Notes: a model not told the origin generated them from the sequence alone. A DNA stretch of 64,000 nt from Pedobacter frigiditerrae (GCF_004331645.1 NZ_SJSK01000003.1:558301-622300), one strand, 5' to 3'. Positions 34,809 to 44,115 are shown, counted from the first letter of the stretch. Numbers and translations: made by a program.

Positions 34809-36704
34809 ATGAAAAAATATTTAATATTTTTCTTTTGTTTAAACACTTTATCGGTAATTGCCCAAAATTCACTTAACAAAAAGGCGCAAGAGAGTTTTGA
34901 GGATGCTCAACAATATTTGAGACAGAATATTTATGAAGACGGCATTAAACATCTAAATGAAGCTATTAAAGCCGACCCTAAATTCCAATTAGCTTATATT
35001 CAACTAGGTGACCTTTATAGAAGGTTAAAAAACCATACCAAAGCAAAAGAGAACTATAGAAATGCAATTAACGCTGCACCGAACATAGAGACTAGGGTTT
35101 ATTATGTTTTAGGGGAAAGTGAACTCTTAACTGGCGATTATAGTCAAGCCAAAATTAGTTTCTTATTGTTTCAGCAAAAATATGCAGGGAATGATAAAGA
35201 TTACATTAACAGAACTAAAAAGTATATTTTAGATTGCAGTTTTGCTATAATAGCAATTAAATCTCCAACCAAATATGAGCCTATTAATATGGGTTTTTAT
35301 GTTAATAGCAGCGATAGAGATTATTTTCCAGCGCTAACAGCAGATGGACAAACTATTATTTTTACGAGAGTTGTAAAAGGCAATGAAGATTTCTTCATCA
35401 GTACAAAAAAAGATAATGAATGGCAAAAAGCTATTCCATTAAGTAATAAAATTAATACTCCTAACTTTAATGAAGGAGCTCAATCGATATCTCCAGATGG
35501 AAAATATCTTTTTTTTACTGGTTGTAATCGCCCTGATGGCTTAGGCAGATGTGATATTTATGTTTCTAGAAAAGAAGGAAATGACTGGGGAAAAGCGATT
35601 AATTTAGGGAAAGTCATTAATTCAGAACACTGGGAATCTCAACCTTCGATAAGTCCTGATGGAAGTACGCTTTATTTTGTGAGCAACAGACCTGGAGGAA
35701 TTGGTGGGTATGATATTTGGAAGAGTACACTTACAGATGAGGGTAAATGGACTGATCCAGTAAACCTAGGCCCGAAAGTAAATACACCTTACGATGAGAA
35801 TACTCCATTTATCCATGCGGATGGAAAAACGCTTTATTTTTCATCAAATGGATGGCCTGGCTTTGGAGATAAAGACATTTTTTATAGTCGCATTGCGGAT
35901 GATGGTCAATTTTCTACTCCAATAAATTTAGGTTACCCTATTAATACTTTTAATGAAGAAATTGGTTTAATAGTTACTGCCGATGGTACAGAAGGATTAT
36001 TTTCATCAAATATAAAAGATGGTGGATTTGGCGACTTAGATATTTATCATTTTATATTGCCCGAAAAAGTAAAACCTTTACCTATAACTTATGTAAAGGG
36101 AATTGTTAGAGACAAAGAGACTAAAGCTTTATTAGAAGCAAACGTTTTAGTGATAGATTTAAAAACTAACAATGCAGTATTTAATGACTATACATCAAAA
36201 GAAACTGGGGATTTTTTAGCTGTTATGTCAATTGGAAGTGAATATTCTTTTAATATTGAAGCAGAAGGTTATTTATTTAACTCTCAAAATTTTCAACTTA
36301 CAAAGGTAAATACCAACAAACCCTACATATTAGAGATATTATTAGACAAAATAAAAGTTGGAAATACTGTTACCTTATACAATATCTTCTTTGACACCAA
36401 TAAGTATGACTTACTTCCTACTTCTAAAGTTGAATTAAGTATTTTAATAGAATTGCTTACTGGTAACCCAACTATGTCTATTGAAATTCAAGGTCATACA
36501 GATGATGTAGGTGATTTAAAATTAAACGAAGTACTTTCTGAAAACAGGGCAAAAGCTGTTTATGATTTCTTGGTAAATAATGGAATTGATAAAAAAAGAC
36601 TTTCTTATAAAGGTTATGGAAAGACAAAACCACGGTCTAGTAATGCTACAGAAGAAGGCAGAAAGCAAAATAGAAGAACAGAATTTATCATAACGAAAAT
36701 ATAA
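34809..36704 (+). CDS. OmpA family protein with TPR and PD40 (WD40-like) repeats
   Basis: Cell-envelope protein of 631 residues. Order: signal peptide (1-18, 'SVIAQ'), TPR-like helices (about 25-160), a PD40 beta-propeller (about 165-415) with repeated 'ISPDGKYLFF', 'ISPDGSTLYFVSNRPGG' and 'HADGKTLYFSSNG' blades, a small carboxypeptidase-regulatory-like beta domain (about 430-515), and a C-terminal OmpA domain ('IEIQGHTDDVGD', 'NRAKAVYDFLVNNGI', 'GYGKTKP') that binds peptidoglycan. This arrangement is common in Bacteroidota, where some members accompany gliding or type IX secretion genes; no such partner is here. Its stop overlaps the next gene by one base. Confidence 0.95.
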   Translation: MKKYLIFFFCLNTLSVIAQNSLNKKAQESFEDAQQYLRQNIYEDGIKHLNEAIKADPKFQLAYIQLGDLYRRLKNHTKAKENYRNAINAAPNIETRVYYVLGESELLTGDYSQAKISFLLFQQKYAGNDKDYINRTKKYILDCSFAIIAIKSPTKYEPINMGFYVNSSDRDYFPALTADGQTIIFTRVVKGNEDFFISTKKDNEWQKAIPLSNKINTPNFNEGAQSISPDGKYLFFTGCNRPDGLGRCDIYVSRKEGNDWGKAINLGKVINSEHWESQPSISPDGSTLYFVSNRPGGIGGYDIWKSTLTDEGKWTDPVNLGPKVNTPYDENTPFIHADGKTLYFSSNGWPGFGDKDIFYSRIADDGQFSTPINLGYPINTFNEEIGLIVTADGTEGLFSSNIKDGGFGDLDIYHFILPEKVKPLPITYVKGIVRDKETKALLEANVLVIDLKTNNAVFNDYTSKETGDFLAVMSIGSEYSFNIEAEGYLFNSQNFQLTKVNTNKPYILEILLDKIKVGNTVTLYNIFFDTNKYDLLPTSKVELSILIELLTGNPTMSIEIQGHTDDVGDLKLNEVLSENRAKAVYDFLVNNGIDKKRLSYKGYGKTKPRSSNATEEGRKQNRRTEFIITKI

Positions 36705-37132
36705 TGGAACAAAATTTCAAAAATCATAGCAGATACGTAAAAGGATATCACTTTTTATTATCCTTTTTAATACTTACCGGAACTATTGGTGCAATCTTTA
36801 ATTTTTATCATTCTTGGAGTAATGCGAATCATTATAATTCTGCACTACTTTTAATCTTATTTCTGATAGCAATAATTCTATTTTGGTATGTGAGACAGTT
36901 TCCGCTTAAAGCTCAAGACAGAGCTATTTTTGCTCAAGAGAACTTAAGATATTTTACCCTTTCTGGAAAATTATTGCCTAAAGAGCTTAGGGGAAGCCAA
37001 ATAATTGCATTACGTTTTGCATCAGATGATGAGTTTGTAATGCTTGTTGATAAAGCAGTTACTGAAGAACTATCAGCAAGAGAAATTAAGTCATCAATTA
37101 AAAATTGGAGAGAGGATCGTTACCGGATGTAA
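36704..37132 (+). CDS. DUF6526-like two-pass membrane protein
   Basis: 142 residues with two membrane helices (about 16-36 and 46-65) and a cytosolic C-terminal part ('AQDRAIFAQENLRYFTLSGK', 'LRGSQIIALRFASDDEFVMLV', 'IKNWREDRYRM'). The pattern 'QNFKNHSRYVKGYHF' at the start and the closing 'W..DR.R' are as in DUF6526 proteins, a Bacteroidota family of unknown function. The ATG uses the last base of the OmpA-family gene's stop codon, so the two are translationally coupled. Confidence 0.75.
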   Translation: MEQNFKNHSRYVKGYHFLLSFLILTGTIGAIFNFYHSWSNANHYNSALLLILFLIAIILFWYVRQFPLKAQDRAIFAQENLRYFTLSGKLLPKELRGSQIIALRFASDDEFVMLVDKAVTEELSAREIKSSIKNWREDRYRM

Positions 37133-37133
37133 T

Positions 37134-37856
37134 TTATGATTTTAATTTTTGACCTTTTTTAACATAAATTTCTGAACCCTCTGCTAGCACTACTGAATTT
37201 GGATTTATGTTACCTAAGAAAGCAAAGTCCTTTCCATAATTTCTTTCAAAATCAACATCAATTTTATAACTAATTATAGGATAGGTTTCCCACCTTGGAT
37301 GACCAACTCCATATTCTGAAGTAGTTTTTTCATTAATCTGGGTATAGCCCCAATAATGTTCTGTTATAAAATCAGCTTCACTATTTAATGGTATAGGCTC
37401 ACTTTTATTTGAGGCAGAAACTGAAAATTTATTCCAGTTTTTTAATTTCCAAGAATATTCAATATCTAATTGATTTCCATTATTTTGCCAAGAATGCTTC
37501 ATTGGCAGAGTTCTATAATTTTCTTTATAAACTGTATTGGCAATTAAGGTAATAGCTGGTTTGGGTACTATTTCACTTATAAAAACCACTCCTCTTTTCC
37601 AATCTCCATTTTCCTTGTATTTCACATAAAATCTTAGATTAACTTCTTCAAAATTACCATGAAATGGAATACTAATACCCTTTAAGCGAGTATTCATAAA
37701 CATAAACCCAACAACACTAACATAAAATTTACCTTGCCAATCGTCTAACTCAGTAAATGGAGGTAAGTATTTTAGCAAGATTTCTTTATCAACTGCATAA
37801 TTAATTAAAATTAATTTTCGCCATTCTGCAGTTAAAAATATATTATTTCCAATCAC
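37134..37856 (-). CDS. YqjF-like protein (DUF2071)
   Basis: A 240-residue soluble protein of the DUF2071/YqjF family, unknown function. Recognisable segments: 'EWRKLILINYAVDKEILLKYLPP' near the start, 'FYVSVVGFMFMNTRLKGISIPFHGNFEEVNLRFYV' (family core, shown in pieces), and 'RGVVFISEIVPK'. It starts 2 bp after the kdsA stop on the same strand, so it is probably co-transcribed with kdsA, although no functional link is apparent. Confidence 0.85.
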   Translation of the reverse strand: MIGNNIFLTAEWRKLILINYAVDKEILLKYLPPFTELDDWQGKFYVSVVGFMFMNTRLKGISIPFHGNFEEVNLRFYVKYKENGDWKRGVVFISEIVPKPAITLIANTVYKENYRTLPMKHSWQNNGNQLDIEYSWKLKNWNKFSVSASNKSEPIPLNSEADFITEHYWGYTQINEKTTSEYGVGHPRWETYPIISYKIDVDFERNYGKDFAFLGNINPNSVVLAEGSEIYVKKGQKLKS

Positions 37857-37858
37857 AA

Positions 37859-38668
37859 TTAAAGGATTGCTTGTCTAACCCTTATCAATTTAACCAATAA
37901 ATCCTCAAGCAATGCTAAATTTAGCATATTTGCACCGTCAGATTTTGCATTTGCTGGGTCAGGATGAGTTTCAATAAATAACCCATCAGCACCTACAGCA
38001 ATGGCTGCTTTAGCAATCGTAGTAATTAATTCAGGTTTTCCTCCAGTTACACCACTACTTTGATTAGGTTGTTGTAACGAATGCGTACAATCCATTACTA
38101 CTGGAACGCCAAAACTTTGCATTTCTGGTAAACCACGGTAATCAACTATTAAATCCTGATAACCAAATGTATTTCCTCTATCAGTAAGAATAACTCTATT
38201 ATTTCCTGAATCTTTGATTTTGTCTACAGCAAATTTCATCGAACCTGCGGATAAAAATTGTCCTTTTTTAACATTAACAACTTTTCCAGTTTCTGCAGCT
38301 GCAATTAATAGATCTGTTTGTCGGCATAAAAATGCAGGAATTTGTAAAACATCAACATAAGCTGCTGCCATTGCTGCTTCTCCACTTTCATGGATATCAG
38401 TAACGGTGGGTACGTCAAATGTTTTTCCAATTTTCTCAAGAATTTTTAATGCCTTTTCATCACCAATTCCTGTAAAAGAACTTCCTTTGCTCCTATTCGC
38501 TTTACGATAAGAACCTTTAAAAATAAATGGGATATTAAGTTTATCAGTAAGTTCAACAATTTTTTCAGCAATTCGAAGTGCAATATCCTCGCCTTCTATG
38601 GCACAAGGGCCAGCCATTAAAAAGAAATTATTAGAATTTTGGTGTTTTAATTTATCTAGTTGTAGCAT
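37859..38668 (-). CDS. kdsA: 3-deoxy-8-phosphooctulonate (KDO-8-P) synthase
   Basis: Condenses phosphoenolpyruvate with arabinose 5-phosphate to give KDO-8-phosphate for the LPS inner core. A TIM-barrel enzyme of 269 residues with 'MAGPCAIEGED', 'FKGSYRKANRSKGSSFTG', 'VDVLQIPAFLCRQTDLL' and 'DCTHSLQQPN', all signature segments (given as pieces). Its substrate is made by KdsD, encoded at 41037 in the other direction on the far side of recQ. Heptamer repeats lie just upstream of its start. Confidence 0.97.
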   Translation of the reverse strand: MLQLDKLKHQNSNNFFLMAGPCAIEGEDIALRIAEKIVELTDKLNIPFIFKGSYRKANRSKGSSFTGIGDEKALKILEKIGKTFDVPTVTDIHESGEAAMAAAYVDVLQIPAFLCRQTDLLIAAAETGKVVNVKKGQFLSAGSMKFAVDKIKDSGNNRVILTDRGNTFGYQDLIVDYRGLPEMQSFGVPVVMDCTHSLQQPNQSSGVTGGKPELITTIAKAAIAVGADGLFIETHPDPANAKSDGANMLNLALLEDLLVKLIRVRQAIL

Positions 38669-38672
38669 TTTT

Positions 38673-38756
38673 TGAGATGTGAGATGTGAGATGTGAGATG
38701 TGAGATGTGAGATATTGAGTTTGTTCTCAAATCTAGCTTCTCATATCTCACATCTA
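38673..38756. repeat. Heptamer satellite with inverted arms (site H2)
   Basis: Five perfect TGAGATG units (38673-38707) and a sixth near-copy, followed after about 30 bp by the inverse 'tctcatatctcacatct' (38740-38756). The arrangement can form a hairpin. It occupies nearly the whole recQ-kdsA spacer. Confidence 0.8.
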
Positions 38757-38759
38757 TTG

Positions 38760-40985
38760 TTAGTTTCCTAATTCGGACATGAATTTAATCCGCATTAATT
38801 GTATTTCTTCGCGAGTATAGTCGCTTTCTCCTAAATCATTTAAAGCTTCATCTATTGAATCATTATCAGCAGACCTGAAATAGTCAAAAACTTCATCCTG
38901 CCTGTCTTCATCAATTACTTCATCAACAAAATAACCTAAATTAAGTTTAGTTCCAGAATTTACAATTGCTTCTACTTCTTTTAAAATATCAAAATAAGTA
39001 ATTCCTTTAGAACGAGCAATGTCTTCTAAACCAATCTGTCTATCAATATTTTGAATGATAGAGACTTTTAATGCTGATTTATTTGCTTGAGTTTTGATTA
39101 CTAAATCAATTGGTCGTTCAATGTCATTGTCCTCTACATATTTTTTTATGAGTTCAAGGAATGAACTACCAAATTTCAAAGCCTTACCGTGTCCAACGCC
39201 AGAAATTTGTTTCAATTCATCCATGCTAATTGGATAATGAGTACACATTTCCTCTAGAGATGGGTCTTGGAAAACTACAAAAGGAGGTACGTTTTTTTGC
39301 TTAGCAATTTTCTTGCGTAAATCTTTTAATAAGCCTAATAGTTGAGTATCTAAGGCTCCAGTTCCATGTTTTACATCATCTTCATCATCATCAGCTGCGC
39401 TTTCTATAAGCTCATTTAAAATGAATTTTAAGCTATAAGGATTTTCAATAAAGTCTTTACCAATTTTAGTTAGGTGTAACAAACCATAACTATCTATATC
39501 TTTTGCAACAAAATTATTAAGTACGGCTTGTCTTATTAAGGATTTCCAAAGAATTTCTCCATCTTCCTTTCCTACTCCAAACTCAGGTAATTTATTTTGC
39601 TCATAGGCAATTGTCTGTGCTGTTTCACTTCCCATAAAAATGTTAAGTAAATGATTATCATCAAACTTTTCGCCAGTAGATTCAATTAGCTTTAAAAAAG
39701 TCGTTAAATGTTTTTCCGCTTCAAATAATTGCTTTGGTTTTTTGCAATTATCGCACATACAATTACAGCCAGTTTCATTAAAATTCTCACCGAAATAATG
39801 TAAGATTTGTTTTCTTCGGCAAACGCCTGATTCAGCATAATCAATTACTTCTTTAAGAATTTGAGTACCAATTTCACGTTCAGAAACTGGCTTATCTTTC
39901 ATAAATTTAGCTAGTTTATCTACATCTTTCTGAGCATAAAAGGCTAAACAAACACCCTCACCACCATCTCTACCTGCTCTACCAGTTTCCTGGTAATAGC
40001 CCTCCATACTTTTTGGAATATCATGATGAATTACAAATCTCACATCTGGTTTATCTATCCCCATGCCAAAAGCAATTGTAGCCACAATTACCTCAGCATC
40101 CTCCATTAAAAATTTATCTTGAGTTTCTGCCCTAACTTTTGGTTCTAGACCTGCATGATAAGGCAAAGCTTTAATCCCGTTTAAATTTAAACTTTCTGCA
40201 ACCTCCTCTACCTTTTTTCTGCTCAAACAATAAATAATACCTGATTTACCTGTATTATATTTAATGTATCTTATGATTTCCTTAATTACATCTCGTTTAG
40301 GGCGGATTTCATAAAATAAGTTTGGCCTATTAAATGACGATTTAAACAGAGTTGCATCAGTCATTTGAAGATTTTTAACTATATCTTGCTGTACTTTTGG
40401 AGTAGCGGTTGCTGTTAAAGCAATAATAGGGATTTCTTCTCCCAAACCAGTTATTACTTGTCTAATCTTTCTATATTCTGGTCTAAAATCATGCCCCCAT
40501 TCAGATATACAATGTGCCTCGTCAACCGCAACAAAAGAAATTTTAAGCAATCTTAAAAAATCTATATTCTCCTGTTTAGCTAAAGATTCTGGTGCAACAT
40601 ATAATAATTTAGTTTGTCCATTAAGCAAATCAGATTTAACTTGGGTAATTTCTGTTTTGTTTAATGATGAATTAAGAAAATGAGCAATACTATCACTTCC
40701 ACCAAATGCCCTAAGTTGGTCAACTTGGTTTTTCATTAATGCAATTAAAGGCGAAATAACAATTGCTGTTCCTTCGCTCATCAAAGCAGGAAGTTGATAA
40801 CAGATAGATTTACCACCACCAGTGGGCATAATCACAAACGTATTTTTTCCCTCAAGTATATTGGTTATGATAGGCTCTTGGTCTCCCTTAAAGTTATCAA
40901 AACCAAAGAAAGTTTGTAAGTTATCAAACAACGACTTTTTCACGTCCATTTTTTGTATCAAATATTCTGAGCTATTATTGTTCAA
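38760..40985 (-). CDS. recQ: ATP-dependent DNA helicase RecQ
   Basis: 3'-5' superfamily 2 helicase for recombination and fork repair; 741 residues. Walker A 'MPTGGGKSICYQLPA' (about residue 55), 'VDEAHCISEWGHDFRPEY' with the DEAH box, 'LTATAT', and 'GIDKPDVRFVIHHDIPKSMEGYYQETGRAGRDG' motif VI region (in parts). A zinc-binding RQC subdomain ('CRRKQILHYFGE', 'CNCMCDNC') and an HRDC domain near 545-620 follow, then an acidic helical C-terminal extension beyond E. coli RecQ, as is usual in Bacteroidota. The start could also be Met13 ('MDVKKSLFDN'). Divergent from kdsD. Confidence 0.97.
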   Translation of the reverse strand: MNNNSSEYLIQKMDVKKSLFDNLQTFFGFDNFKGDQEPIITNILEGKNTFVIMPTGGGKSICYQLPALMSEGTAIVISPLIALMKNQVDQLRAFGGSDSIAHFLNSSLNKTEITQVKSDLLNGQTKLLYVAPESLAKQENIDFLRLLKISFVAVDEAHCISEWGHDFRPEYRKIRQVITGLGEEIPIIALTATATPKVQQDIVKNLQMTDATLFKSSFNRPNLFYEIRPKRDVIKEIIRYIKYNTGKSGIIYCLSRKKVEEVAESLNLNGIKALPYHAGLEPKVRAETQDKFLMEDAEVIVATIAFGMGIDKPDVRFVIHHDIPKSMEGYYQETGRAGRDGGEGVCLAFYAQKDVDKLAKFMKDKPVSEREIGTQILKEVIDYAESGVCRRKQILHYFGENFNETGCNCMCDNCKKPKQLFEAEKHLTTFLKLIESTGEKFDDNHLLNIFMGSETAQTIAYEQNKLPEFGVGKEDGEILWKSLIRQAVLNNFVAKDIDSYGLLHLTKIGKDFIENPYSLKFILNELIESAADDDEDDVKHGTGALDTQLLGLLKDLRKKIAKQKNVPPFVVFQDPSLEEMCTHYPISMDELKQISGVGHGKALKFGSSFLELIKKYVEDNDIERPIDLVIKTQANKSALKVSIIQNIDRQIGLEDIARSKGITYFDILKEVEAIVNSGTKLNLGYFVDEVIDEDRQDEVFDYFRSADNDSIDEALNDLGESDYTREEIQLMRIKFMSELGN

Positions 40986-41036
40986 AATAACATAATTTTG
41001 CAGTAATTAAAGCATCAATATACTAATAAATTCTCT

Positions 41037-42002
41037 TTGAAAAGTAAAAAATCTATTATCGAAAGCGCCACAACCACGCTAAAGTTAGAATCTGAAGCAA
41101 TTTTAAACCTTTTGCAATACATTAACGATGATTTTGTTGAGATTGTATCTGCAATTTTAGCCTGTAAGGGAAGGGTTATTGTAACAGGGATAGGTAAAAG
41201 TGCAATCATCGCACAAAAAATTGTTGCCACGTTTAATTCAACCGGTACGCCAGCAATTTTTATGCATGCCGCAGATGCGGTTCATGGTGATTTAGGTATG
41301 ATACAAAGGGACGATATCGTTATGTGTCTTTCCAAAAGCGGGAATACACCTGAAATAAAATTGTTAGCCCCTTTATTAAAACAATCAGGTAATTTATTAA
41401 TCGGTATGTTAGGTTCGACAGACTCAGATCTAGCAAAACAAGCAGATTTTATTTTAAACACTAGCGTAGAAAAAGAGGCTTGTCCGCATAATTTAGCACC
41501 AACAACTAGTACAACAGCTCAATTAGCCATGGGCGATGCTTTAGCCGTTTGCCTATTGGAAGCTAGAGAATTTAATACAAATGACTTTGCAAGATTTCAT
41601 CCTGGTGGTTCTTTAGGTAAAAGATTGTATCTAAAGACTGGTGATTTAGCTGTAAAAAATGAAAAACCAAGTATCAGTCCAGATGCATCTGTTAAGGATG
41701 TAATTATAGAAATTAGCAAAAACCGTTTAGGTGCAGTTGTTGTTATAGCCAATGAAAAGATAATGGGGATAATTACAGATGGGGATATTAGAAGAATGCT
41801 TGAAAATTACACCAATATCGAAGATATTAAGGCATCAGATTTAATGAGTACTAATCCGAAAAGAATAGACAAAGATGAATTAGCTTTATTGGCTTTAGAA
41901 ATAATTAAGAAAAATAATATTACGCAACTTTTAGTGACCAAGAACGAGGAATATTTTGGAATAATTCACTTACATGATCTTTTGCAGGAAGGTATTATAT
42001 AA
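41037..42002 (+). CDS. kdsD: Arabinose-5-phosphate isomerase (KdsD/KpsF family), TTG start
   Basis: Isomerises ribulose 5-phosphate to arabinose 5-phosphate, the first step of KDO synthesis. The SIS domain (residues about 20-200) has 'GRVIVTGIGKSAIIAQK', 'HAADAVHGDLGM' and 'SKSGNTPEI'; two CBS domains fill 205-320 ('DLMSTNPKRI', 'LHDLLQEG'). The only suitable start is TTG at 41037 ('KSKKSIIESA' follows); an in-frame stop lies at 41004 and no ATG occurs before the conserved SIS region. kdsA, the next enzyme, lies 2 kb away in reverse orientation. Confidence 0.94.
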   Translation: MKSKKSIIESATTTLKLESEAILNLLQYINDDFVEIVSAILACKGRVIVTGIGKSAIIAQKIVATFNSTGTPAIFMHAADAVHGDLGMIQRDDIVMCLSKSGNTPEIKLLAPLLKQSGNLLIGMLGSTDSDLAKQADFILNTSVEKEACPHNLAPTTSTTAQLAMGDALAVCLLEAREFNTNDFARFHPGGSLGKRLYLKTGDLAVKNEKPSISPDASVKDVIIEISKNRLGAVVVIANEKIMGIITDGDIRRMLENYTNIEDIKASDLMSTNPKRIDKDELALLALEIIKKNNITQLLVTKNEEYFGIIHLHDLLQEGII

Positions 42003-42009
42003 ATAAATT

Positions 42010-42017
42010 TATATTTG
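42010..42017 (+). promoter_or_regulatory. Putative -7 promoter box for manC (possibly leaderless)
   Basis: TATATTTG fits TAnnTTTG and ends 6 bp before the manC ATG, in the 21-bp gap after kdsD. The gene may also be read through from kdsD. Confidence 0.45.
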
Positions 42018-42023
42018 CGATAA

Positions 42024-43115
42024 ATGAATAAAAATAATTACGCATTAATTATGGCTGGCGGTATTGGAAGCCGTTTTTGGCCTGTAAGCAGAACAGAACA
42101 CCCTAAGCAATTTATTGATTTTTTTGGCATCGGGAAAACCTTAATTCAAAGCACTTACGATAGATTTTTACAAATTTGCCCAGCAGAAAATATTTTTATC
42201 GTTACAAATGATTTGTATGTAGATTTAATTAAAAAGCAAATCCCTTCAATTAGTGACAACCAAATTTTAGCAGAACCAATAATGCGCAATACTGCTCCTT
42301 GTATTGCTTATGGTTCAATGAAAATTGCAAAACTAAATCCTAATGCAGTTATAGTCGTTGCCCCATCAGACCATACTATTGCAAACCCAGAAGGTTTTGT
42401 AGATGCCATTAATCAATCTATTGATGCCGCTGCTAAAAACAAATGTCTAGTTACATTAGGGATAAAGCCAAATAGACCAGATACAGGTTATGGCTACATT
42501 CAATATGCAGATGAAGTTTTACCAACAGATGAGGTAATCCACAAGGTTAAAACATTTACAGAGAAACCAAATCTAGAATTAGCTCAATCTTTTATTCAGA
42601 GTGGTGATTTTCTTTGGAATGCAGGTATTTTTATTTGGTCTGCAAAAGCGATTAATAAAGCTTTTGAAAAACATTTACCAGATATGCATGAGATTTTTCA
42701 ACAGGGAAATTCTTTTTATAACACAAATAACGAGTTGAAATTTATAGCTAATGCATACCTACAATGCACAAACATTTCAATTGATTTTGGCATAATGGAA
42801 AAAGCTGATAACGTTTATGTTTTACCAGCAGATTTTGGATGGTCTGACTTAGGAACTTGGGCTTCTATTTATGAAATGGCAGAAAAAGATTACGTAGGAA
42901 ACGCTGTAATACCTTCAGACCAAGTCATGATGTTCGATTCGTCAAATTGTATGGTTAATGTGCCAAGCAAAAAATTGGTTATACTTCAAAATTTACACAA
43001 TTACATTGTTGTAGAATCTAACAATACCCTACTAATTTGCCCACGCTCAGAGGAACAGAACATTAAAAACGTGGTTGCAGATGTGAAGGCTAAATTTGGA
43101 AACAAATTTATTTAA
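42024..43115 (+). CDS. manC: Mannose-1-phosphate guanylyltransferase
   Basis: Makes GDP-mannose from GTP and mannose 1-phosphate for surface polysaccharides and GDP-fucose. 363 residues: the nucleotidyltransferase signature 'LIMAGGIGSRFWPVSRTEHPKQF' (in parts) at the N-terminus, 'VAPSDHTI', 'GYIQYA' and 'FTEKPN'. It ends after the pyrophosphorylase domain plus left-handed helix part, without the phosphomannose isomerase domain of bifunctional ManC, as in other Bacteroidota. Placed 21 bp after kdsD, so sugar activation for LPS and polysaccharide is clustered. Confidence 0.95.
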   Translation: MNKNNYALIMAGGIGSRFWPVSRTEHPKQFIDFFGIGKTLIQSTYDRFLQICPAENIFIVTNDLYVDLIKKQIPSISDNQILAEPIMRNTAPCIAYGSMKIAKLNPNAVIVVAPSDHTIANPEGFVDAINQSIDAAAKNKCLVTLGIKPNRPDTGYGYIQYADEVLPTDEVIHKVKTFTEKPNLELAQSFIQSGDFLWNAGIFIWSAKAINKAFEKHLPDMHEIFQQGNSFYNTNNELKFIANAYLQCTNISIDFGIMEKADNVYVLPADFGWSDLGTWASIYEMAEKDYVGNAVIPSDQVMMFDSSNCMVNVPSKKLVILQNLHNYIVVESNNTLLICPRSEEQNIKNVVADVKAKFGNKFI

Positions 43116-43119
43116 AAGA

Positions 43120-43165
43120 AGTGAGAGGCTAGATATGAGATGTGAGACATTTCTAACTTCTCAAT
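43120..43165. repeat. Heptamer satellite, degenerate (site H3)
   Basis: 'gtgagaggctagatatgaga' and 'tgtgagacat' are degenerate TGAGATG units, followed by a weak inverse ('cttctcaata'). In the spacer between convergent manC and rlmB. Confidence 0.5.
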
Positions 43166-43166
43166 A

Positions 43167-43931
43167 CTATTGACGCTGCCTTACTGCTTCGTATAAAATT
43201 ACCCCCGCAGAAACAGAAACGTTTAAAGATTCAATTTTACCTGCCATTGGTATTTTTGCTAAATGATTGGCAACACGTAATAAATCGTTAGAAATTCCTT
43301 CATCTTCAGAACCCATTACAATTGCTGTTGGCATTGTATAATCTGGAGCATAAATTAAATCGCTAGTTTTTTCGGTACAGGCAACAATTTGCAAGCCGCT
43401 ATCTTGAAGAAACAAGCAGATTTTGCGCAAATTATCATGTCTACAAATTGGAATGCTAAATAAAGCACCAGCTGAAGTTTTTATAGCGTCAGCATTAATT
43501 TGAGCTGCATTTTTTAGAGGAACAACAATGGCGTGAACACCTACACAAGCAGCTGTTCTAGCAATTGCGCCCATGTTACGCACATCTGTAATGCTATCTA
43601 AAATTAAAATCAATGGTGTCTCCCCTTTTTCGAACACAGTAGGAATAATGTCTTCAATGTTTTGATAGGTGATGGGAGAAATTACAGCAATAACTCCTTG
43701 ATGATTTTTCTGAGTCATCCTATTCAATTTCTCAATTGGAACAGAACTTAACGGAATTAAGGTTCCGTGGAGTAAAGTTTTTAGTTCCGTAAATAAATCA
43801 CCAGCTAAACCACGTTGTAAATAAATTGTTTCTATATCTCGCCCTGCTTTTATTGCTTCAATTACAGCTCTTATCCCAAAAACAAATTCATTATTTTCTT
43901 TTACGCGTTGTGGTCTTCTAAAATTATCCAT
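43167..43931 (-). CDS. rlmB: 23S rRNA 2'-O-methyltransferase, TrmH/SpoU family (RlmB-like)
   Basis: SPOUT methyltransferase of 254 residues. An N-terminal SpoU substrate-binding domain ('NEFVFGIRAVIEAIKAGRDIETI') precedes the knotted catalytic domain with 'DSITDVRNMGAIARTA' (motif 1), 'IVMGSEDEGIS' (motif 2) and 'PMAGKIESLNVSVSAGVILYEA' (motif 3). RlmB methylates G2251 of 23S rRNA; other TrmH members look alike, so the exact target is inferred. A TACTTTTG box (minus strand, 43955-43948) lies 16 bp before its ATG. Confidence 0.93.
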   Translation of the reverse strand: MDNFRRPQRVKENNEFVFGIRAVIEAIKAGRDIETIYLQRGLAGDLFTELKTLLHGTLIPLSSVPIEKLNRMTQKNHQGVIAVISPITYQNIEDIIPTVFEKGETPLILILDSITDVRNMGAIARTAACVGVHAIVVPLKNAAQINADAIKTSAGALFSIPICRHDNLRKICLFLQDSGLQIVACTEKTSDLIYAPDYTMPTAIVMGSEDEGISNDLLRVANHLAKIPMAGKIESLNVSVSAGVILYEAVRQRQ

Positions 43932-43947
43932 ACTTTTTAATCTGTTA

Positions 43948-43955
43948 CAAAAGTA
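43948..43955 (-). promoter_or_regulatory. Putative -7 promoter box for rlmB
   Basis: On the minus strand this reads TACTTTTG, matching TAnnTTTG, 16 bp upstream of the rlmB ATG. Heptamer site H4 lies directly upstream of it. Confidence 0.45.
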
Positions 43956-43960
43956 ACAAA

Positions 43961-43996
43961 TAGATATGAGATACTAGATGTGAGATATGAGACATA
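43961..43996. repeat. Heptamer satellite, degenerate (site H4)
   Basis: 'tagatatgagatactagatg' followed by 'tgagatatgagacat': several near-TGAGATG units in the rlmB-dnaB divergent spacer. Confidence 0.55.
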
Positions 43997-44103
43997 TAAT
44001 TTAAAAAAATCACAATTTAAAAACATTTCTTATCAACACCAACTGTGTCAACTTGTTAACAAACAACTTAAAACTTGTTAAAACAAACCGTTTAACTTTT
44101 AAC

Positions 44104-44111
44104 TACTTTTG
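44104..44111 (+). promoter_or_regulatory. Putative -7 promoter box for dnaB (possibly leaderless)
   Basis: TACTTTTG fits TAnnTTTG and ends 4 bp before the ATG at 44116. If real, the first ATG would be at the very start of the mRNA, or translation begins at the later ATG 44191. Confidence 0.45.
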
Positions 44112-44115
44112 TTAA

